Below are positions 6,913-13,487 of a stretch of 40,322 nucleotides of DNA, in pieces. The position numbers were made by a program, and so were the translations under genes. How positions within the stretch are numbered: the first letter of the stretch is position 1; every line of letters begins with the position of its first letter. The DNA lies in IMG/VR virus record IMGVR_UViG_3300035670_000536, positions 1 through 40,322 of that record; one strand, 5' to 3'. The notes beneath the pieces were generated by a model that was not told where the DNA came from, did not search any database, and was given only the letters and a program-made list of their open reading frames with translations. The stretch comes from a virus.

Positions 6913-6937
6913 AACGGTTAAGCCCGGAGTTTGGTTA

Positions 6938-7258
6938 ATGCTCGTTTCATCTGATTTTGACTGCCCCGTCATGCTTTCCGCCGGCCGCCTTGGCCGCCCG
7001 AAAGACGCTTTCGACAAGCTGGACACGCTGCGCCGGCATAACGCCCGCCGCGCCCTCGAGGCCGCCCGGCTTCCCGATCTCGGCGCCGCCCGCGCGACTA
7101 TGGCGCAAATAACGGCGGCCATTCATGCTGCGCCGTCGCACCTTGCGCCGCGCCTGTATCCGCTTGCCATGCAAGCCGCCGTTACGCTCGAGGCAATCGA
7201 GGCTCGCCGCGCCAGCCTTTACGCGGCGATTGACGCCGAGCGGGGCGCCGCATGCTGA
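6938..7258 (+). CDS. Hypothetical protein, first rightward gene
   Basis: The ATG at 6938 has a GGAG ribosome site and lies downstream of the operator-covered promoter; a longer TTG-started frame would begin inside the operators. The 106-aa product is predicted to be mostly helical with many Arg and Ala residues. I do not recognise a family. Its position as the first repressor-controlled rightward gene suggests an early lytic or regulatory role. Confidence 0.65.
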   Translation: MLVSSDFDCPVMLSAGRLGRPKDAFDKLDTLRRHNARRALEAARLPDLGAARATMAQITAAIHAAPSHLAPRLYPLAMQAAVTLEAIEARRASLYAAIDAERGAAC

Positions 7259-7500
7259 TTAGCGGAATGTTTGTTATTGGCGAAGCCGTCGTCAGGCTGC
7301 AGCCGACTCCCGGCGGCTTTACCGTCCGCATGACGAAGGGCCGCGAGTCGAAGGCGGTTTATCAGCTGCCGGACGAAATGAAGCGCGCGCAGGAATGGGT
7401 CGACGCTAACGTCGAGACGGAAGCGGGCCGCGCGATCGCGACGGCGGCGCTTTCCTGTTACGATGACGTGCGCCGGATCCGCGATATGGGGGCGCGCTGA
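7252..7500 (+). CDS. Hypothetical protein, 82 aa
   Basis: A small mixed alpha/beta protein with no recognised motif. An N-terminal beta-rich part (VRLQPTPGGFTVRM) is followed by a helical, charged C-terminus. It overlaps the preceding gene by 7 bases and the following gene by 1, so it is part of the same translationally coupled rightward operon. Confidence 0.65.
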   Translation: MLISGMFVIGEAVVRLQPTPGGFTVRMTKGRESKAVYQLPDEMKRAQEWVDANVETEAGRAIATAALSCYDDVRRIRDMGAR

Positions 7501-7790
7501 TGTTTTTCAGTATAGAGACGGAATTGCCCAGCGGCACGCGGCTTCGCCTGCAGCGCGATCGCACGTTATGGGTTGCCACGTTCGCGAGCTCGCAATTCGT
7601 CGTTAAGCGCGGCAATGAACGCGAGTTTATCGAGCGGGCGCGCGCGTGGTGCGAAGGCAACGTCGGCGGCGCTTCGCTGCAGATGGCGTATAACATAATC
7701 AATCACTACGCCGCCGTCGTGCGCGAGGTCGAGGCCGCCCTACTTGGCGAATTGCAGCCCGATTACCTGCGCGAAGGGGGCGCCGAGTGA
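7500..7790 (+). CDS. Hypothetical protein, 96 aa
   Basis: A small protein that starts with a beta-rich segment (FFSIETELPSGTRLRLQRD) and continues as helices. I see no catalytic or metal motif. The layout, beta-rich N-terminus then helices, resembles the preceding gene product, so the two may be distant relatives. It overlaps both neighbours by 1-4 bases. Confidence 0.65.
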   Translation: MFFSIETELPSGTRLRLQRDRTLWVATFASSQFVVKRGNEREFIERARAWCEGNVGGASLQMAYNIINHYAAVVREVEAALLGELQPDYLREGGAE

Positions 7791-8068
7791 GCCGGGTCCG
7801 TTATCAGGCCGTCGCGCTCGCGGATCCCGCCGAAGTGTCGGCGATCTCTCGCCGGTTCGTGTCGACGGTCGCGCGCAATGTGCAAATGTCTACCGATACA
7901 AACGTTTCGGCCACGCTTGCCGCGTGCTGCATTCAATCGGCGCAATTCGCAATAATCGCAATCAACGGACTCACGGAAGACGAGGCCGAAACCGCCGCCG
8001 CTGCCGCGCTGCAGAACATGCGCGACGGGCGTTTCTTTCAACTCAATACGCCGCCCGGCGAAGCTTAG
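7787..8068 (+). CDS. Hypothetical protein, 93 aa, GTG start
   Basis: The GTG at 7787 overlaps the previous stop (GTGA), supporting coupled translation. The product is helical with two adjacent Cys (AACCIQS, about residues 46-52), and its C-terminus is Ala-rich. No family is recognised. It is followed after 9 bases by the GapR-like gene. Confidence 0.62.
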   Translation: MSRVRYQAVALADPAEVSAISRRFVSTVARNVQMSTDTNVSATLAACCIQSAQFAIIAINGLTEDEAETAAAAALQNMRDGRFFQLNTPPGEA

Positions 8069-8077
8069 GGGCCTGCT

Positions 8078-8332
8078 ATGACCGACGTTACCAAAATCGA
8101 CGAAACGACGCGCCAAAAGCTGCGCCAGACGATCGCCAAAATCGAACGGCTCGAGGAAGAAAAGCGCGAAGTCGCCGAGCAAATCAAGGAGGTTTACGGC
8201 GAGGCGAAGGCCTTCGGCTTTGACACGAAGGCGCTTCGCCAGGTTATCCGCCTTCGGAAGATCGAAAAGGCCGAGCGCGAAGAAATGGAAATGATCTTAG
8301 ACGCCTATCTGATCGCGCTCGGCGAGGCCTAA
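8078..8332 (+). CDS. gapR: GapR-like nucleoid-associated protein (DUF2312)
   Basis: This 84-aa protein matches DUF2312/GapR along its whole length: an N-terminal helix with [22 protein letters not shown], then [19 protein letters not shown], then a final helix ending in [11 protein letters not shown]. GapR is typical of Alphaproteobacteria. The Caulobacter protein is a similar-sized DNA clamp that binds AT-rich or overtwisted DNA ahead of replication forks and RNA polymerase. A phage copy may organise phage DNA during replication or act on host replication. This gene is one of the better indicators of the host class. Confidence 0.9.
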   Translation: MTDVTKIDETTRQKLRQTIAKIERLEEEKREVAEQIKEVYGEAKAFGFDTKALRQVIRLRKIEKAEREEMEMILDAYLIALGEA

Positions 8333-8335
8333 GCA

Positions 8336-8467
8336 ATGAACGCGCGCCCGGCATATCGCGCAGGCCTGCAGCTGGCAGGCTTGGCGCTTGCGACGGCGGC
8401 GTCGACGATCGCCGCTGGCGCGCTGCTATTTGTCGTTATGGTGATCGCCGGGGGCGCGCACGGATGA
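8336..8467 (+). CDS. Small single-span membrane protein, 43 aa
   Basis: This very short gene lies between the GapR-like gene and the excisionase-like gene and overlaps the latter by 4 bases. After a short basic N-terminus (MNARPAYR), residues 10-40 are almost entirely hydrophobic (LAGLALATAASTIAAGALLF and on), predicting one membrane span. No clear ribosome site is visible, so it may be translated by coupling. Function unknown. Confidence 0.5.
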   Translation: MNARPAYRAGLQLAGLALATAASTIAAGALLFVVMVIAGGAHG

Positions 8468-8757
8468 CGCCGCCGCCCTATGCCGGGCCCGTCGAGGCGC
8501 TATCGATCGAGGCCGCCGCCTCGCGCTTCGGCGTGTCCGCCGAGCATTTCCTAACCGTCTATGACGGGCCGCGCGTCTATTTGGGGCGCGACTCAAGTCT
8601 GCTAAGGATTCCGGCCTATGCCCTGCACGAATGGCTAGCGGGGCGCGCTTTCGTGCCGGGCGATGCCGGCGGCGGTTCGGCATGGGATAGGTTCGGCGAT
8701 GGCAAGAAAACCGGACGCGAAGGCGTTTCGAAACGTCCAAAGGGTGCGCGGTCGTGA
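8464..8757 (+). CDS. Excisionase-like DNA-binding protein
   Basis: The 97-aa product carries a MerR/Xis-type winged-helix pattern: LSIEAAASRFGVSAEHFLTV, then a beta wing with LRIPAYALHEWLAGR (about residues 14-60). Its basic C-terminal tail overlaps the integrase start by 59 bases. A small helix-turn-helix protein directly before an integrase is the usual place for an excisionase or recombination directionality factor. The assignment is by fold pattern and context. Confidence 0.65.
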   Translation: MTPPPYAGPVEALSIEAAASRFGVSAEHFLTVYDGPRVYLGRDSSLLRIPAYALHEWLAGRAFVPGDAGGGSAWDRFGDGKKTGREGVSKRPKGARS

Positions 8758-9808
8758 TGGCACAGTGCGCCTTTACCATAGGGTCGCCAAGGTCCGCCTT
8801 CCCGACGATTACGGCTCGCCGGAATTCGCGGAAGCATGGGCGGCGGCCGAAAAGTCGGTTCGCCGTGCCAGCGCGCAAGGATATGCGCCCGGCACGTTCG
8901 GTGAGCTTGTCGAGGCCTTCGAGGCTTCCGAAGACTGGCAGGCGCTCGCCGATCGCACGCGGGCCGATTACCGCAAGGTTCGCGATTGGCTTTATTCACA
9001 AGGCGCCGAGCGCGGCTTTACGCGCGAGCTCGATCAGGCGCGCGCCGAGCGGATCCTTGACGCCGCCGTCAAGGAAACGAATTGGCGGTTTGCCGTCTAT
9101 GTCCTGCAATATTGCCGGCGCGTCTGGAATTGGAGTCAGGAAAAGGCGAGCCGCAAAAAACGTTGGGGCGACGGGAATCCGTGGCGCGATATCCCGACGC
9201 CTAAGAAACCGCGCGCCCTCGCCGAGCGCGAGACTAACCGCGCCTGGACGCCGCAAGAGCTCGCCGCCGCCCTCGAGCGCGCGCCGATCGGGCTTCGCCG
9301 CGCTTATGTGCTCGGCGCTTGCGGTTTCGACGGTGGCACGATGACGGGCCTTCGCTGGACAGACTTTAACGAGGCGACGGGCGTTTTCGCCGGCGCCGAG
9401 CGCGTCAAAACCGGCGTCGCCGGATATACGATCGTTTATCGCCCCTTGCGGCCTTATCTCGAGGAAGGCCCGCGGCCGTCTGATTTCATTGTCACAAACC
9501 AGAACGGCGCCGCGTTCAAAACCGCGAACGCGCTGCAGACGCGATCAAGCGAATTCCTGCGCGGCCTCGCGACGGCCGGGATCGTCGGCGAAGGCCTGAC
9601 GCTTCACGGGCTGCGCCATACGATCGGCAAGGCGCTGGCAGACACGGGCGCGGATCTTCGCGCCATACAATCGGCCTTGCGCCATTCTACCGCGCGCATG
9701 TCGCTTAAGTATTCCGACGGCGCCGACAAGCGCCGAGCGGCGGAAGGGGCGGCGGATAACGTCGCCGAATGGTTCGGGAAGGGCTTCGAGGGGGCGGGCG
9801 ATGACTGA
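8699..9808 (+). CDS. int: Tyrosine recombinase / phage integrase
   Basis: I take the ATG at 8699 (MARKPDAKAF); an in-frame ATG at 8663 is also possible. The 369-aa protein has an N-terminal basic segment, a SAM-like core-binding domain (about residues 70-160) and a C-terminal catalytic domain. Catalytic residues are visible: Arg in TGLRW (about 219), HxxR in LHGLRHT (about 302-305), a His in ALRHST, and the nucleophilic Tyr in SLKYSD (about 338). It should integrate and excise the phage at an att site. The likely attP lies about 2.2 kb downstream. Confidence 0.95.
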   Translation: MARKPDAKAFRNVQRVRGRDGTVRLYHRVAKVRLPDDYGSPEFAEAWAAAEKSVRRASAQGYAPGTFGELVEAFEASEDWQALADRTRADYRKVRDWLYSQGAERGFTRELDQARAERILDAAVKETNWRFAVYVLQYCRRVWNWSQEKASRKKRWGDGNPWRDIPTPKKPRALAERETNRAWTPQELAAALERAPIGLRRAYVLGACGFDGGTMTGLRWTDFNEATGVFAGAERVKTGVAGYTIVYRPLRPYLEEGPRPSDFIVTNQNGAAFKTANALQTRSSEFLRGLATAGIVGEGLTLHGLRHTIGKALADTGADLRAIQSALRHSTARMSLKYSDGADKRRAAEGAADNVAEWFGKGFEGAGDD

Positions 9809-10058
9809 CGACATAGAAAAGCGCGCCTGCGGCTGCATTCATTGCAGCGACTTAGGCCTGATCTTTCCGGCTAAAAAACAATTCTTTCGGTCGCTTGGCG
9901 CCGCCGTGACAATTCCCGGGCCCGTGCGGCCGCTTCCGGTGCCGTGCGCCTTTTGCGTAGCCGGCGAGGTCGAAGAGCGGGTTATTTGGGAGATCGCGCA
10001 GCGCGAGCCGGGCGACGGCGAATTCGAGCTTAAGCGGTTCCGGCGGGAAAAGGGTTAG
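9801..10058 (+). CDS. Zinc-ribbon-like small protein
   Basis: This 85-aa protein contains CGCIHC (about residues 10-15) and CAFC (about 49-52), two CxxC knuckles of the kind that hold a zinc ion in a ribbon. The C-terminus is charged (RFRREKG). The start overlaps the integrase stop by 8 bases. Such ribbons bind nucleic acid or protein partners; the exact role is unknown. Confidence 0.65.
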   Translation: MTDDIEKRACGCIHCSDLGLIFPAKKQFFRSLGAAVTIPGPVRPLPVPCAFCVAGEVEERVIWEIAQREPGDGEFELKRFRREKG

Positions 10059-10061
10059 GGT

Positions 10062-10346
10062 ATGGCGCGCGCGATTTCAATAACCGGCGGCAACGTCATT
10101 ATGAAGGCGCCGAAGGGCGAGGAAGATCGCGTTTGCGATTTGCAGGTTTTCGCCCATCGCGGCGGCCTTGTTTCACGCTGGCGCCTTAGCGCCCTCGAGA
10201 TCGAGGAAGTTGCGCGCACGGGCTGCATTTATCTCGAGGTCATGGGGCACGGAATGCCGCCCGTGTTCATCGGATCCGAGTCCGAAATGCGAGCCTTTAC
10301 TGTCGACTATGGAAAGCCGCTGCCGATTCAAACGGAAGAGGGTTAG
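10062..10346 (+). CDS. Hypothetical protein, 94 aa
   Basis: A beta-rich small protein with the segment VFAHRGGLVSRWRLSALEIEE near the middle. No family is recognised. The upstream gene's stop lies inside AAAGGGTTAGGG just before this ATG, so ribosome site and stop overlap. The same layout recurs before the next gene at 10350, which suggests coupled translation. Confidence 0.65.
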   Translation: MARAISITGGNVIMKAPKGEEDRVCDLQVFAHRGGLVSRWRLSALEIEEVARTGCIYLEVMGHGMPPVFIGSESEMRAFTVDYGKPLPIQTEEG

Positions 10347-10349
10347 GGC

Positions 10350-10574
10350 ATGACAGACGGAAAGCCGGTAGTTTTCGGGATAGATCTCGCCAGCGGCGAA
10401 GACCTGCTAATGATTCACTATGCGGGCGTTGGCATGACGCCGGCCGAATTCGTCGCGCATCTGCGCGGCCGATTTACCGACGGCGCGCTTTCGTATGAGG
10501 TCGACGCAACCGTTCTGCATATGCTGCTAGACTTGGCGGAAATCTCGGCGCGGCCGCGGAGGGCGGTCATATGA
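10350..10574 (+). CDS. Hypothetical protein, 74 aa
   Basis: A small protein with a beta hairpin-like N-terminus (KPVVFGIDLASGEDLLMIHY) and a helical C-terminus. It is preceded by GAGGGTTAGGG, which contains the upstream stop. It overlaps the next gene by 4 bases (ATGA). No recognised motif. Confidence 0.62.
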   Translation: MTDGKPVVFGIDLASGEDLLMIHYAGVGMTPAEFVAHLRGRFTDGALSYEVDATVLHMLLDLAEISARPRRAVI

Positions 10575-10939
10575 CGCGCCAGGCGCCGCAAGCGGTCTAT
10601 AACGACTACGCGCTTCATAAATTCGCCGACGCGGGCCAACTGCTTTGGATTGGTGGCCCTGTTGGCGCTTACGATCGGGCGCGGCGTTTTTTGGCATATT
10701 CGCCGCGCGAGCTTCGCCGCGTGCCGATGGAAAGCGCTTTTCGCGCGCTGCAGGGCGCGCGGCGCGGCGGGGTCGCCTTTGTGTTTAGGCCGCACTCTGA
10801 CGCGGCGAGTTGCGACTTTCATTCCTATATCGAGGTCGTCGACATGGCCGCGCACAAGCAATGGGCGACGTTAGACGCGGCCGCTTTTCTCGAGATCGTC
10901 GATATGAACGAGAGCCGGCCGGCGAGGGGCAAGGCATGA
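10571..10939 (+). CDS. Hypothetical protein, 122 aa
   Basis: The product is a mixed alpha/beta protein. Recognisable stretches are LLWIGGPVGAYDRARRFLAY near residues 19-38 and a C-terminal helix that repeats a VVDMAAHK / IVDMNES pattern. I cannot assign a function. It is linked to both neighbours by ATGA overlaps within the rightward operon. Confidence 0.65.
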   Translation: MTRQAPQAVYNDYALHKFADAGQLLWIGGPVGAYDRARRFLAYSPRELRRVPMESAFRALQGARRGGVAFVFRPHSDAASCDFHSYIEVVDMAAHKQWATLDAAAFLEIVDMNESRPARGKA

Positions 10940-11223
10940 CGCGCCAGGCCGCGACGCTTCGCCCGGCGATCAGCCTCGAAATGGACGCCGAGTCCGTGCG
11001 CCCGTTCATGCGCTCGCTGCTCGAGGGCGGGCGCGTTAAAGTCTCGATCGAAAGCGAACACGGTTCGGCCTTCGGCGCCTTTGAGATACTGAGCGCCGAC
11101 AAGGGCGGAAAGGCTCGAAAGCCTTCACTTGCCCTAATCCAAGCCGAGCCCCTGCAGCCCAAACGTAAGCGCGCGAGGGTGTCAAAACCTGTCACCCACA
11201 AAAAAGGGAAGGCGACGCCATGA
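10936..11223 (+). CDS. Hypothetical protein with basic tail, 95 aa
   Basis: The ATG at 10936 overlaps the previous stop. The N-terminal two thirds are an alpha/beta fold with MRSLLEGGRVKVSIESEHGS. The last 25 residues are very basic (KRKRARVSKPV and KKGKA), which suggests nucleic-acid binding. The tail's DNA carries the first copy of an 18-bp repeat (11181-11198). Function unknown. Confidence 0.62.
   Translation: MTRQAATLRPAISLEMDAESVRPFMRSLLEGGRVKVSIESEHGSAFGAFEILSADKGGKARKPSLALIQAEPLQPKRKRARVSKPVTHKKGKATP
11181..11198 (+). repeat. 18-bp direct repeat, copy 1
   Basis: GTCAAAACCTGTCACCCA, followed by an A-rich stretch, lies about 22 bases before the start at 11220. A second copy at 11675-11692 differs in one base. 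Both are near the 3' end of one gene and just before the next. Possible roles are a regulator site or an integrase-related site. Confidence 0.5.
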
Positions 11224-11636
11224 AAGAAGAGGAAATCGAAAAGCTTCGGCTTTGCTATATCGATCAGGACGAAACGCCGTCCGCGCTGGCGTTCTTTACG
11301 TCCGACTTTGAGGGGCAATGGGGCGACGATTGGAATGACTCGCCCTATGAGTCGAACGCGGGGGCGCCCTATCCCGCGCCAGGCCGCACGCTTTGCGAGG
11401 TCGAATTTAGGGTCGAGCTCATGACGCCGGCCGATGCATCAGATTTCCATCATTCGGGCGTGTCCGTCGAAACGATAAACACCGGCCGCGTTGCATGGCT
11501 GGCGCCGACGCCGGCGCAATACAAGGGCGGCGCCCGCTGCATTTATGCGGGTTGCACGCTTGCCGAGTTCCGCCGGCTAATTGATCTCGCCGACGGGCGC
11601 ATTCTTGCCTTTCACGTCAGGGAAGAGCTGCTTTGA
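11220..11636 (+). CDS. Hypothetical acidic protein, 138 aa
   Basis: A soluble, acidic protein; its middle is rich in Trp, Asp and Tyr (GQWGDDWNDSPYESNAGAPY). It has four Cys, at about residues 12, 60, 107 and 112, without CxxC spacing. No recognised family. It overlaps the upstream gene by 4 bases. Confidence 0.62.
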   Translation: MKEEEIEKLRLCYIDQDETPSALAFFTSDFEGQWGDDWNDSPYESNAGAPYPAPGRTLCEVEFRVELMTPADASDFHHSGVSVETINTGRVAWLAPTPAQYKGGARCIYAGCTLAEFRRLIDLADGRILAFHVREELL

Positions 11637-11674
11637 TTACGTTTCCACAATCGACAAAACGCCGGCGCGAAGGC

Positions 11675-11692
11675 GTCAAAAACTGTCACCCA
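11675..11692 (+). repeat. 18-bp direct repeat, copy 2
   Basis: GTCAAAAACTGTCACCCA differs from copy 1 at 11181-11198 by one base. It is intergenic here, 22 bases before the ATG at 11714. The spacing to the next gene is nearly the same as for copy 1, which favours a role in gene expression. Confidence 0.5.
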
Positions 11693-11713
11693 TCGCAAAA
11701 CGGGAGTTGTGAA

Positions 11714-12004
11714 ATGAAGCTTTCAGATTTTGCCCAAGCCGTGCGCAAAGCGTCAGGCGAGCCGGCGCTAATGCCGTGGCAAGTTCGATACCTAGATTTG
11801 TTGCAATCGCACTTGGCCAAGCAATCGACAAACGGCGGCGGCGCGGCTTCTGAGCTAACCGATTATGAAGAGCAAAAGGCCACAGAAGACGCCTGGGCGG
11901 ATGATCTTCTAGCGCGCAACCAATCGACAAACGACGCCGGCGCGGCTAGTAATCCACAAGCCGCGCCGGCCGCCACTGTAAAACAGTCCGAAACCGAACT
12001 GTAA
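11714..12004 (+). CDS. Hypothetical protein with internal repeat, 96 aa
   Basis: The ATG at 11714 has a GGGAG ribosome site; a TTG-started longer frame from 11633 is less likely. The N-terminus (MKLSDFAQAVRKASGEPALM) looks helical. A short motif is repeated with few changes, QSTNGGGAAS and QSTNDAGAAS, about 33 residues apart. The 3' end contains the first two CTGTAAAACA repeats of the probable attP. Function unknown. Confidence 0.55.
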   Translation: MKLSDFAQAVRKASGEPALMPWQVRYLDLLQSHLAKQSTNGGGAASELTDYEEQKATEDAWADDLLARNQSTNDAGAASNPQAAPAATVKQSETEL

Positions 12005-12027
12005 AACACAAAACCGGAGCGCCTAAA

Positions 12028-12516
12028 ATGCGAATGAAATCAAGTCTGAGGCTCTATGGCGGAGTGGTCACGCAGCGGATTGCAAATCCGTTAAGCCCCA
12101 TAGAAAACATTAGGTTTTTTCTGGCAAAAACCGCCCTTGGGGGGCGGAACGGGGCGCGAACCTGTAAAACATTATGCACGGGCGCGGCGGCGCTGGCGCT
12201 CGCGGGTTGCGGCGCGCCGACGGTCGCGCCGTGCCCATCCATTGCGCCGCCGGTCGACGTTGCGCCAGAGCTTGCCGGCGGGCCGCAATTTCGAAGCCGC
12301 TGCATAGTCTTGACCGGCGGCGGCTCATGGGAATGCTACCCCGGCGAAATGCGGGCAATTCTCGATATATGCGGTCTGGGCGGAAACCCGGGTTGCGAGG
12401 CCGAAGCCCGCGCCGCCGTTGATGCGATTTCGCTGGAGCGCGCCAGGTCTAGCGGTGCGGCCGCCTTGCTCGATATTCACGACGCGGCCGTCGCCTCGAG
12501 GCAGGCCAATGACTAA
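12028..12516 (+). CDS. Lipoprotein-like ORF with tRNA-derived N-terminus
   Basis: The frame from ATG 12028 (ribosome site GGAG at 12016-12019) gives 162 aa. A lipoprotein signal with lipobox LAGC appears only at about residues 52-68, much too far in for a normal signal peptide. The first 25 residues are encoded by the tRNA-Cys fragment. No ATG, GTG or TTG start is available in frame just before the hydrophobic stretch. I infer that att or tRNA sequence was inserted at the front of a lipoprotein gene, so export of the present product is doubtful. The mature part is small, Cys-containing and unrecognised. Confidence 0.45.
   Translation: MRMKSSLRLYGGVVTQRIANPLSPIENIRFFLAKTALGGRNGARTCKTLCTGAAALALAGCGAPTVAPCPSIAPPVDVAPELAGGPQFRSRCIVLTGGGSWECYPGEMRAILDICGLGGNPGCEAEARAAVDAISLERARSSGAAALLDIHDAAVASRQAND
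12050..12104 (+). pseudogene. Partial tRNA-Cys (GCA) lacking the T arm
   Basis: A 7-base acceptor strand GGCTCTA (12050-12056), TG, a D arm closed by GCG/CGC (12059-12073), A, and a perfect anticodon arm GCGGA-TTGCAAA-TCCGT (12075-12091) with anticodon GCA match alphaproteobacterial tRNA-Cys. Similarity ends in the variable loop: no T arm and no TAGAGCC acceptor strand follow. CCATAGA at 12098-12104 can instead pair with TCTATGG at 12053-12059 (7 bp). I read it as a phage-borne 5' tRNA segment serving as attP core rather than a working tRNA. Confidence 0.7.
12126..12147 (-). terminator. Possible minus-strand terminator
   Basis: CCGCCC (12131-12136) and GGGCGG (12142-12147) form a 6-bp stem with a 5-base loop; on the minus strand it is followed by TTTTT. 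It lies inside the plus-strand ORF, just after the tRNA fragment. It could stop antisense transcription or protect the att region. The stem is short. Confidence 0.3.
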
Positions 12517-12712
12517 GGTTCATCGCGGGCCCGCCGCGCTCGAGGGCGACGGCCGAAACAAGCTTCGCGCCCATTGGCCGCCGCGCCGGGTAAACGTTGT
12601 CACGGTTCATCTAAGCGCCGACGAATACCGCGCTCTTTATGGCCGGGCGGTGTCGGGCGGCGTGTCGCTCGCGCAGGCGGTTCGGCTTTTGATCGGTGAG
12701 GCGCGGCAATGA
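12509..12712 (+). CDS. Ribbon-helix-helix-like small protein
   Basis: The start at 12509 overlaps the end of the lipoprotein ORF by 8 bases. The 67-aa product has a basic N-terminus and the pattern VNVVTVHLSADEYRALYGRA followed by SLAQAVRLLIGEA. This is a beta strand then two helices, as in Arc/CopG-type DNA-binding proteins. A regulatory role is plausible but not proven. Confidence 0.55.
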   Translation: MTKVHRGPAALEGDGRNKLRAHWPPRRVNVVTVHLSADEYRALYGRAVSGGVSLAQAVRLLIGEARQ

Positions 12713-13233
12713 ACCGAACCGGCTATATCTGGCCTATTGAGCGCGTCGACGATGCCGGCGAGCCGGCGCCGTCCGGCGACTATATCAAGGTCGGCCTGCG
12801 CCATGCCGGCGAGCTTTCGGCTATATGGCTCGATCTACTGGACGCGGAAGCGCTCGCCGCCGGCCTCTCGGCGCTGATCGCGGGCAAGCTTCCCCACGGC
12901 AAGGGCGCGCCCTGCAATACCTGCCGCAAGCCGCTAGGGCCTGGCGATCTCGTTTATCGCTTCGGCCCGGGCGGTCAGCCGGCGTTATTGTGCGAGGCCT
13001 GCGCGCCGACGGTCGCCGAAGAAGATACGGCGATTGCCCGGGCGCTTGTCGCCGGCGAATTGCCGCCCGGGTTTGATACGCGCGCGCAGGCGGCGACATT
13101 CCGGGCAATGCTGCGCGTATCCCATCACGCGCAGGCGAAGCGCCTGGCGCCGCTTACAGAGGCCGCGACGGTCGAATTTCCCGAGCCGCCGCCGACGGCG
13201 CGCGAAACCTATCGAGGCCCGCCCGATGAATGA
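12709..13233 (+). CDS. Zinc-binding hypothetical protein, 174 aa
   Basis: Two CxxC pairs (CNTC at about residues 68-71 and CEAC at about 94-97) bracket a glycine-rich beta segment, typical of a zinc ribbon. The N-terminal 60 residues look like a separate alpha/beta part, and the C-terminus is helical and then Pro-rich. It overlaps both neighbours (ATGA upstream, 8 bases downstream). I do not know its function. Confidence 0.65.
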   Translation: MNRTGYIWPIERVDDAGEPAPSGDYIKVGLRHAGELSAIWLDLLDAEALAAGLSALIAGKLPHGKGAPCNTCRKPLGPGDLVYRFGPGGQPALLCEACAPTVAEEDTAIARALVAGELPPGFDTRAQAATFRAMLRVSHHAQAKRLAPLTEAATVEFPEPPPTARETYRGPPDE

Positions 13234-13426
13234 ACCGCCGAAGAGCGCCGCTGACGTCGTTTGCCCGTCTTGCGGGGCGACAAAGGCGCAGCCGTGCCGC
13301 CGCACGCCGCGCGGCATGCTGCGCCCGCGGTCGACGTGGGATTATTGCCCCAGCCGCCGGGCGCGGTTCCTGCGCGCTATAGGCGTCTTAGGTGATCGAG
13401 AGCGGCGCCCGGCGACGAAGCCTTAA
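13226..13426 (+). CDS. Small zinc-finger-like protein, 66 aa
   Basis: CPSC (about residues 13-16) followed by CRR and a later DYCPSRRARFL resembles the small zinc-finger proteins with a CPxCgA...PC pattern seen in many actinophages and alphaproteobacterial phages. The protein is strongly basic, which fits nucleic-acid binding. It is the last gene before the intergenic region with operator O6. Confidence 0.6.
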   Translation: MNEPPKSAADVVCPSCGATKAQPCRRTPRGMLRPRSTWDYCPSRRARFLRAIGVLGDRERRPATKP

Positions 13427-13447
13427 CGGGCCGGCCGCCGCCGTTAA
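13423..13447. repeat. Dyad after the rightward operon
   Basis: TTAACGG (13423-13429) and CCGTTAA (13441-13447) are perfect inverted repeats around a GC-rich centre, and the left arm includes the stop codon of the preceding gene. It has no U tract on the plus strand. It could be a weak transcription boundary or a protein site upstream of the promoter at 13459. Confidence 0.35.
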
Positions 13448-13458
13448 CTATAAAGCAT

Positions 13459-13487
13459 TTGCCGCCGGTCGCGGGTTTGTATATTAC
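13459..13487 (+). promoter_or_regulatory. Promoter of the 13.5-kb cassette
   Basis: TTGCCG (13459-13464), a 17-base spacer and TATTAC (13482-13487) form a good sigma-70-type promoter. The operator at 13475-13491 covers the -10. The first gene starts at 13536. Confidence 0.6.

Larger units (their letters stand above)
11976..12171. other. Candidate phage attachment site attP
   Basis: CTGTAAAACA occurs exactly three times: 11976-11985, 11999-12008 and 12162-12171. Between them, 12075-12091 is an anticodon arm of tRNA-Cys with symmetric arms around the GCA anticodon. Tyrosine integrases often use an anticodon arm as the core site, with short direct repeats on both sides as arm-type sites. The first and third repeats are about equally far from the core centre (roughly 103 and 83 bases). 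The integrase is encoded in the same operon but 2.2 kb upstream. Confidence 0.5.

Noticed and set aside
12050-12104. Functional phage tRNA-Cys
   Set aside because: The T arm, the matching 3' acceptor strand and any CCA are missing, so it cannot be a normal tRNA.
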